NCBI RefSeq assembly: GCF_009455635.1
Contig: NZ_QPER01000002.1
Coordinates: forward strand, 3,782,001 to 3,846,000
Length of the DNA: 64,000 nucleotides
Direction of reading: 5' to 3'
From: Paraburkholderia agricolaris
Lineage (GTDB): Bacteria; Pseudomonadota; Gammaproteobacteria; Burkholderiales; Burkholderiaceae
The translations under genes were made by a program, and so were the position numbers. Every line of letters starts with the position of its first letter. Positions within the stretch are counted from its first letter, which is position 1. The notes under the pieces are model-generated. The model did not search any database and was not told where the DNA came from. It worked only from the letters and a program-made list of their open reading frames with translations. This document shows positions 63,029 to 64,000 of this stretch, piece after piece.

Positions 63029-63043
63029 TGGTTGCGCTATCCG

Positions 63044-63061
63044 TGATGCATCTTTGCATCA
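63044..63061. promoter_or_regulatory. Candidate LysR operator
   Basis: TGATGCA-TCTT-TGCATCA is a perfect 7-bp inverted repeat 16 bases from the LysR start and about 94 from the MFS start. Such dyads near a LysR gene are usual binding sites, often written T-N11-A. Confidence 0.6.
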
Positions 63062-63154
63062 TACACATGCGAAATCACCGCTTTATTGCATTCCTGCAAG
63101 TGACTAGACTTCGTCGATCGATTCAATTGCAGATCTGGCCCAAGGAAACGCGCG

Positions 63155-64000
63155 ATGACCGAATGCGCCGCTGAACAAACGCTGCCAACCGAGCTGGCCG
63201 ACAGGGAACGTGCCGCAAAGCGGCGGCGCCTGACGCTCGCGCTGGTGGCGAGCGGCATGTTCATGGCCGTGCTCGACACCACCATCGTCAACGTCGCCCT
63301 GCCCGCGATGCACATGAGCCTGGGCGCGTCAGTAGGCGGCCTCGCGTGGATCGTCGATGCGTATACGCTGAGTTTCGCCGCACTGATCCTGGCAGGCGGC
63401 GTCGCGTCCGACCGCTTCGGTGCAAAGGCGGTGTATCTGTGGGGACTTGCGTTGTTCGTTGTTGCCTCGGCAGCCTGCGGACTGGCGCCGACCGTCGGCG
63501 CGCTGGTCGCCGCGCGTTTCGTGCAAGGCAGCGGCGCAGCGCTGTTCCTGCCGGCGTCGCTCGCCATCGTGCGCAGCACCTTCGAGGACCCCGCCGAACG
63601 TGGGCGTGCTATCGCGGCATGGGCAGGGATTGCATCGGTCGCGGCGGCGATCGGGCCGGTGCTGGGCGGCCTCCTCGTGCAAGGGTTCGGCTGGCGCAGT
63701 GCGTTTCTGATCAATGTGCCGACGGGTATCGTTGCGTTCGCTGGCGCGTGGGTGGTCGTGCGGCACGCGACGCGCAGCGTCGGGCGCCATTTCGACTGGA
63801 GTGGGCAGTTGGCGAGCATCGTCGCGCTCGGCGCACTCTGCTATGCGGCGATCGAATTACCGTCACGCGGGATCGCTGCGCCTGAGGTGTGGGGCGCGGC
63901 GTTGCTCGCCGTTCTGGCTGTGTTGGCGCTCGTTGTTGTCGAGCGGCGCGTGCGTCATCCTATGGTGCCTCTCGAGTGGTTCAGCAATCGTCTGTTCGTG
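63155..64000 (+). CDS. MFS transporter, DHA2 type, cut by the window end
   Basis: 282 residues are visible from ATG 63155, with AAGGAA upstream, and the frame stays open to the last base. It starts MTECAAEQTLPTELADRERA, then the first transmembrane helix GMFMAVLDTTIVNVALPAM with the DHA2 signature, motif A GGVASDRFGAKAVYLWG, and motif C region GIASVAAAIGPVLGGLLVQGFGW. Members with this order (EmrB/QacA-like) have 14 transmembrane segments and export drugs or aromatic compounds. The divergent LysR gene and shared dyad suggest inducible expression. Confidence 0.9.
   Translation, partial: MTECAAEQTLPTELADRERAAKRRRLTLALVASGMFMAVLDTTIVNVALPAMHMSLGASVGGLAWIVDAYTLSFAALILAGGVASDRFGAKAVYLWGLALFVVASAACGLAPTVGALVAARFVQGSGAALFLPASLAIVRSTFEDPAERGRAIAAWAGIASVAAAIGPVLGGLLVQGFGWRSAFLINVPTGIVAFAGAWVVVRHATRSVGRHFDWSGQLASIVALGALCYAAIELPSRGIAAPEVWGAALLAVLAVLALVVVERRVRHPMVPLEWFSNRLFV

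Overview
The window looks like chromosomal DNA of a GC-rich betaproteobacterium, most likely Paraburkholderia or a close Burkholderiaceae relative. I infer this from the codon usage, many LysR regulators, H-NS-like and PXPV-type small proteins, an MgtC protein, and an L-fucose catabolic operon of the non-phosphorylated kind. No tRNA, rRNA, CRISPR array, plasmid or phage module was seen. The only intact mobile element is one IS30-type insertion sequence (26010-27245).

Layout. 1-7 kb: the edge of a possible flavin reductase gene, a HipB-like repressor behind phased tandem operators with a hipA stub, a 3-hydroxyacyl-CoA dehydrogenase, small secreted and unknown proteins, an Ala-rich membrane protein, an MgtC protein and an AGE-family epimerase. 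7-10 kb: a cold-shock protein, a chemoreceptor and a thioesterase. 10-20.3 kb: a nine-gene operon (ABC sugar transporter, two-subunit UxaA-type dehydratase, aldose dehydrogenase, lactonase, SDR, FAH-type hydrolase) with a divergent IclR regulator. Together these predict uptake of L-fucose and its conversion to pyruvate and lactate. 20.4-24.6 kb: an unknown protein, a Pat-like lysine acetyltransferase and a LysR regulator. 24.9-35.2 kb: a chaperone-usher fimbrial operon (pilin, chaperone, usher, adhesin) on the minus strand, plus a second, orphan adhesin-like gene on the plus strand. IS30 and prfC lie between the two adhesin genes.

35.2-40 kb: an apparent operon fae-like / aldo-keto reductase / gabD-like / MFS transporter, suggesting aldehyde handling. 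40-44 kb: a pair of hairpin repeats, an H-NS-like protein, a class C serine hydrolase, a small lipoprotein. 43.4-46.5 kb: a sigma-54 activator divergent from a GntP-type permease, with a good -24/-12 promoter and paired candidate enhancer sites. 46.5-52.1 kb: an unorthodox hybrid kinase and an Aer-like PAS chemoreceptor. 52.5-56.4 kb: small proteins, a DedA-rhodanese fusion next to a cyclic-nucleotide-binding/thioredoxin-reductase-like protein. 56.5-64 kb: a YcaQ/AlkX-type DNA glycosylase, a LysE exporter, a cysteine-rich COG2345 regulator divergent from an MFS-LysR pair, and a LysR regulator divergent from a second MFS gene cut by the window end.

Most genes belong to known families. The items that look least described are the non-coding arrangements: 27-bp-phased operators, the hairpin-plus-21-mer repeat pair, twin GAATATTC palindromes and a 30-bp regulator palindrome. 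The fae-like gene in an aldehyde operon also stands out.
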